Assembly: GCA_900291925.1 (NCBI GenBank)
Contig: UWYS01000022.1
Span: forward strand, 238,501-302,500
Source of the DNA: Thecaphora thlaspeos
Lineage: Eukaryota; Basidiomycota; Ustilaginomycetes; Urocystidales; Glomosporiaceae
Reading direction: 5' to 3'
DNA length: 64,000 nucleotides
The notes under the pieces were generated by a model that worked only from the letters and a program-made list of their open reading frames with translations, searched no databases and was not told where the DNA came from. Both the position numbers and the translations under genes were made by a program. Below are positions 60,109 through 64,000 of the stretch, in pieces (positions within the stretch are counted from its first letter, which is position 1; each line of letters begins with the position of its first letter).

Positions 60109-61788
60109 ATGATGCTGCAGATGGTCCTGCCAGCACACCAACAAGCAGTCAGGAAGGAGGTGGTCAAGAATTGCCAGGCAAGGGAGATTGTCATGGCTCA
60201 GGTGCTTTTAGATCTGTCCAAAGGGGTGTACAAGAGCTTGTCTGCAGCAGCCAAGGCCATTGGCATGCCAAAGTAAACACTGCAAGACTGCCAGCATGGC
60301 ACCCTGCCAAAGACTGCTGCCCATGGGGCACAGCAGGCCCTCTCACCAGCCACCAAGGCTGCTCTTGCCACCCACATTGAGCACTGCAACAATCAAGGCT
60401 TCCCCCTCACCCCAGCAATGGTCTGGGAGTATGCTGGAACATTGCAATCACCCATAGAGGCTGGCAGCCACTGTCAGGTGAGGGAGCCAGGCAAGAACTG
60501 GGTGCAGCACTACCTTGAGCACCACCCACAGCTCTGGAGCAAGTATGACCAAGCTCTAGAGAACCAGCACATGGATGGTGCCTCATTTCACAACCTCAGC
60601 TGCTTCTATGCCAACTTTTCCTGCACCATCAGCCAGTACAACATTGCACAATACCAGATCTACAACATGGACAAGACCAGCATCATCATGGGGTTCAGCA
60701 GACATCAGAAGGTCATTGTCCCTGTCAAGAAGAAGAATGCCTTCCATGTCCACCCAGACAACTGTAAGTCCATCACTGTTGTTGAGTGCATTGGTTCCAG
60801 TGGCCTCTTTCTTGACCTGCTTGTGATCTGGAAAGACACATGGCACAAGCTTGGAGATCATAGGAGGATGGAGGGACCAGGCCCCAACTGGCACTTTGCT
60901 GTCTTGCCAAAGGGCTGGACAAGCAATGAATTGGTGCTCAAGTAGCTTCAGTGGGTCTTTGAGCCACAAACCAAGCCAACTGGGGCTCAAGAGGGTGAGT
61001 GGCAGCTGCTGCTCCTTGACAGGCATACCTTGCATGTCTCTGTTGACTTCTGCAACCAGCGCTAGAAGCACTGCATCATGCCAGTCTGCTTTCCGGCTCA
61101 CACCACTCATGTTATCCAGCATCTTGATACCAGCATCTTTGGCCCCATCAAGAACAGCTATGGCCGCCAGGTTGCCACTCTTGGTGGCACAAAGAAGACT
61201 GACCACATCCACTTTGCTTGGTTCTATGCCAAGGCCCACAGCAAGATCAAGGATGCTGCAGTACACAAGGCTTTTTCAGATGTGGGTCTGATGGTGCCAC
61301 CCTCCCCTGAGAAGGTCCTCTTGATGCTCCCTGGCTACAAGCCATCTTGCCAAGAGATGCTACCACCTGCCCAGGAGCCCTTCAAGGCAGGCAACCGTTG
61401 CTACATCAGCAAGGACACCATGATCAGCCAAGCAACAGGAGTGTGCCTGTGGGAAGAGAGGATTACAATGGACATTGCAGAGCAGCAGAGGAAGGAGGAA
61501 TGAGAGTGAGAAGCCACCAAGAAGGCCAGCAAGGCAGATGCTGCAACACCAACAAAGAAGACAGCAAGGAAGGCAGCATCAAGCAAGGCAAAGGGCAAAG
61601 CCAAAGCGGCTGATGTTGTGCAACCACCCCCTCTAGCACCTGCTGAGCCTGCAGAGCCACTGCCAGCACCACCCCAACTTGCTGTTGATCCTGCTTCTGC
61701 TGGACCAAGCTGTCTTGCCTTGTATGACCCCTGGCTCCTCTTCCCCAACCCATCTGGCAGCAGTTCTGGACCAGGCAAGCAAAGCTGA
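60109..61788 (+). pseudogene. pogo-like transposase with five premature stops
   Basis: The frame from ATG 60109 to TGA 61786-61788 would be 559 residues, broken by TAA 60274, TAG 60943, TAG 61063, TGA 61501 and TGA 61507, with no frameshift. The N-terminus has a psq/CENP-B-like helix-turn-helix (GVYKSLSAAAKAIGMPK, then TLQDCQHGTLPK and THIEHCNNQGFPLTPAMV). The catalytic domain shows YQIYNMDKTSIIMGF (first Asp), then VSVDFCNQR, and the typical PAHTTHVIQHLDTSIFGPIK region. A Lys/Ala-rich tail follows. Two TAG stops sit where Trp fits (K-W-LQWVF, NQR-W-KHC) and two TGA stops within a Glu/Arg-rich run, so CGA is the likely original. It is a decayed, non-functional copy unless stops are bypassed. 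Confidence 0.88.
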
Positions 61789-61850
61789 GCATGTACTATT
61801 TGGAGCAAGTGTTGAACTGATTGCAGTGCTTGTCTGGTGTGCTTGACAGA

Positions 61851-61932
61851 GTGCAGATGGTGTAGCAGTGACAGCAAGGGTGGTGGTGGTGAGGAAGGCC
61901 AACAAGTAGATTTTTTGGCCAGAATCCTAGGG
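61851..61932 (-). repeat. Right terminal inverted repeat of the pogo-like element
   Basis: Reverse complement of the left repeat. Host GC-rich sequence resumes about 30 bp later, and the next start codon is 240 bp away. Confidence 0.88.
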
Positions 61933-62172
61933 AAATGTGTCAGTGAGAAGGGAACCTGCAGATGACTCGACAGCTTAGACTTTCTACAAAACTTTTTGCC
62001 TCGGCTAATTACCCTCCTTCTGGCTATCGGCCGGTAGCGTTGTCGCGTCTTGCTCAACTCCATAGGCGCAGGCGCAGGCCAGCTCGCGTGTGGAGGCAAA
62101 CCAACACTTGCTGCCACGACACCAACACCACCACCCTTACCATCACCGGCTCATCCCCCCTTCCGCCTCTCG

Positions 62173-64000
62173 ATGACCGGCCCACATTCGACCGCCGACG
62201 ACGCTCCAGACTCGTCCGCTCTCCCGGCTCAGCTCTCGTCGCTCCGCCTTGACGTTGGCCTTACGAGCGCGCTGGCGTCCCAGCTCATCGCCGCCTTTTC
62301 ACCACAGACCAGCGACTCGACCTCGCGCGCCACCGCCATCACCGCCTTCTTACAGCTAGCGAGTGGCCAGAACAAGACTCCAGAAGTCATCGGCGAAATT
62401 AATAGAGACCGCAACCAGCAATCAGACATCGCAGTCGTCCTCGCGCCCGTTATCCTCCGCCAGCTAGTATCCGACGATGTCCGAGATGCCGAGGCTGCGT
62501 TGCGCTGCCTCGCCGCCCTCTTTGCCGTCCTGCCCGCAGAGGCACATACCGTGCTGACGAACTTCGACATCCATCAGGCTATCGAGAGCCTACAGCAGCA
62601 GGCTGGCATTGCAGCAGGACAAGGAGCGAATGAGGAACAGAATCACCGGCTCAACCTCGCCACAGCCCACCTCCTCAGTGCCGCTCTCTCTCACAAGCCG
62701 ACAAGGACCACGCTCTCCGCGGACAAGTCCGTGCGGGAACGCTTGAGCCATGCCATACTCTCCACCGAATCCTCCACCACCGACGCCGGGCACGACACAC
62801 AGACGAACGCAGCGACAGCAGCAGGGAGAGAGGGGCAGGTTCGACAACAACGGCGATGGTCTCGGCGCATCGCTATCGCCGCCGGTGCGGCCAAGTTCAA
62901 GTTCGACGTCGGCGCCACAGCCGCAGAGGCGAATCTTGGTCTCGGCGGCGGCCTCGATGGCTCTAAGGCCGAGAAGGACAAGAGAAAAGCCATGGAGCAG
63001 GCAGCCAAGCAGCGGCAAGACAACAAAGCTCGGAACCAGCAGGAGGATGCTCACCTCCTCTCCCTCGTCCGACAGAACCTCGTCGAGCGCACCTCTTCGG
63101 GGTTTTCAGGGCCTCAGTGTCCCGACGGAGGAGGCAGCAAGGAAGAGGAACAGCAGCAGCAGCGGCAGACGCTCCTCACCACGCTCGAGTGCCTTACCTA
63201 CCTCAGCCTGTCGCCCCATCACCGGGACGCCATCACGCGAGACGCCGCCTTCCTCTCTGCACTCGGTTCCGTCCTCAAAATCCCGTCGTCGCGGCGCTCC
63301 GTCTTCCCGTCACGCCAGCAGGCGGCCGGCGAGACGACAGCAACGCAGAAGTCGAGCTACGACATCGACCCTTCTCGTCCGCCTTCCGCCTCCACTTCCT
63401 CATCCGCCCACTTGATGATAGACGCAGACCGGTACGACACGGCGCTCCAGTACGGCCTCGCCTCGGTGCTCCACAACCTCGTCTCCTATCCGGCCGTCCG
63501 GACCGACGAGGAAAAGCAGATGGAGAAGCTCAACGCTATGGTCAATGCACAGGGGCAGGGAAGCAGCGCCAGTACTGCATCGTCGACGGCGGCGGCAGAC
63601 GAGGAAAAGATCAAGAGGTTGGAAAGCAGCGAAGAAGTCGAGAAGCGGTGCCGGAGGGTGCTGGACGCCGGCCTGGTGGCTGCGCTTGTCGGGATCGCAA
63701 CTGCTGGCCCACCACCGACGATGTCAAAGACGGGTGAGAGCGGGAGCGGCGTCAATCCATCGCCGGCGATCCGACAGGCGGTCGCCGCCACGCTACACTC
63801 GCTCGTCACCAAGCAGGACAAGGCGGTGCGCGGGACGGTGGTGCAGCAGGGCGGCCTGAAGGCGATCCTTTCACTATCGGCGCCCGTCTACGCGTCGCTC
63901 GCCGCATCCAGCCCTGGTCGCAGGTCATCGAGCTCGGTGGGCCTCTTTGCCACTGGCGGTGCAGCGGAGAACAGCGACGCGGCATCGACACTGACACCGC
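62173..64000 (+). CDS. UNC-45/She4/Cro1-type myosin chaperone (3' part beyond the right edge)
   Basis: The frame stays open from the ATG at 62173 to the window edge (609 residues) without an intron. It reads as the N-terminal and central part of an armadillo-repeat UCS protein, which folds and stabilises myosin motor domains; the fungal members are She4 and Cro1. Supporting stretches are helical repeats such as LRQLVSDDVRDAEAALRCLAALFAVL and QYGLASVLHNLVSYPAVRTDEEKQMEKLNAM. The latter is close to the UNC-45 central domain. AIRQAVAATLHSLVTKQDKAVRGTVVQQGGLKAILSL is another. The diagnostic UCS domain would lie past the edge. Ser/Gln/Glu-rich inserts separate repeats. The assignment rests on the central-domain wording and is less certain than for complete genes. 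Confidence 0.75.
   Translation, partial: MTGPHSTADDAPDSSALPAQLSSLRLDVGLTSALASQLIAAFSPQTSDSTSRATAITAFLQLASGQNKTPEVIGEINRDRNQQSDIAVVLAPVILRQLVSDDVRDAEAALRCLAALFAVLPAEAHTVLTNFDIHQAIESLQQQAGIAAGQGANEEQNHRLNLATAHLLSAALSHKPTRTTLSADKSVRERLSHAILSTESSTTDAGHDTQTNAATAAGREGQVRQQRRWSRRIAIAAGAAKFKFDVGATAAEANLGLGGGLDGSKAEKDKRKAMEQAAKQRQDNKARNQQEDAHLLSLVRQNLVERTSSGFSGPQCPDGGGSKEEEQQQQRQTLLTTLECLTYLSLSPHHRDAITRDAAFLSALGSVLKIPSSRRSVFPSRQQAAGETTATQKSSYDIDPSRPPSASTSSSAHLMIDADRYDTALQYGLASVLHNLVSYPAVRTDEEKQMEKLNAMVNAQGQGSSASTASSTAAADEEKIKRLESSEEVEKRCRRVLDAGLVAALVGIATAGPPPTMSKTGESGSGVNPSPAIRQAVAATLHSLVTKQDKAVRGTVVQQGGLKAILSLSAPVYASLAASSPGRRSSSSVGLFATGGAAENSDAASTLTP

Larger units (their letters stand above)
59917..61941 (+). 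mobile_element. pogo/Tigger-like DNA transposon with long terminal inverted repeats
   Basis: The left repeat (59939-60020) and right repeat (61851-61932) are 82 bp each and match in inverted orientation. Shared blocks are CCTAGGA, GGCCAAAAAATCTACT and CACCACCACCACCCTTGCTG, continuing through GTCACTGCTACACCA. The match probably extends outward to CATTTCCCT on both sides. The left end carries an extra tandem copy of the first 17 bp (59922-59938). Inside is one long transposase frame with a CENP-B-type DNA-binding region and a DDE domain. The exact outer ends and target duplication are unsettled. Confidence 0.85.

Overview
This window looks like nuclear DNA from a GC-rich, intron-rich basidiomycete fungus. 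Almost every gene carries short spliceosomal introns of about 100 to 180 nt. The gene set is fungal: HAP5, RIB3, HIS6, VTI1, fungal uL24m, a Zn(2)-C6 regulator with fungal_trans domain, an UNC-45/She4 protein and Rictor. Base composition and protein style suggest Ustilaginomycotina, but that placement is inference. All functional calls come from reading the translations; no database search was run. Intron borders were set by eye from splice signals, reading phase and family conservation. For every spliced model the exon lengths add up to a whole number of codons.

Layout. 1-18 kb: a PDI-like thioredoxin protein (cut by the left edge), Rictor (TORC2), NOP56, proteasome alpha subunit PSMA6/SCL1, an unrecognised low-complexity protein, CCT2 and RIB3. 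18-26 kb: a NAPE-PLD-like hydrolase fused in frame to an EFM4-type eEF1A lysine methyltransferase, then HIS6, actin and an intron-containing tRNA-Phe. 26-33 kb: a long Zn-cluster transcription factor and the SNARE VTI1. About 33.4-41.5 kb: an AT-richer, repeat-rich island without host genes, including a complete but decayed Tc1-type transposon with TA-flanked long inverted repeats. 41.7-59.2 kb: RVB1, PEX3, an Atg37/ACBD5-like acyl-CoA-binding membrane protein, mitochondrial uL24m, MED10, HAP5 and the largest RNA polymerase III subunit. 59.9-61.9 kb: a pogo-like transposon with long inverted repeats whose reading frame is broken only by nonsense codons. 62.2 kb to the right edge: the 5' part of an UNC-45/She4-type myosin chaperone gene.

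Most genes are unrelated housekeeping genes. Two arrangements stand out. The first is the one-polypeptide fusion of a lipid hydrolase and a translation-factor methyltransferase. The second is the head-to-head pair PEX3 / Atg37-like: both proteins belong to peroxisome biogenesis and pexophagy and share an upstream region of about 490 bp. Both transposons carry C-to-T/G-to-A type lesions, so a RIP-like process is worth testing.
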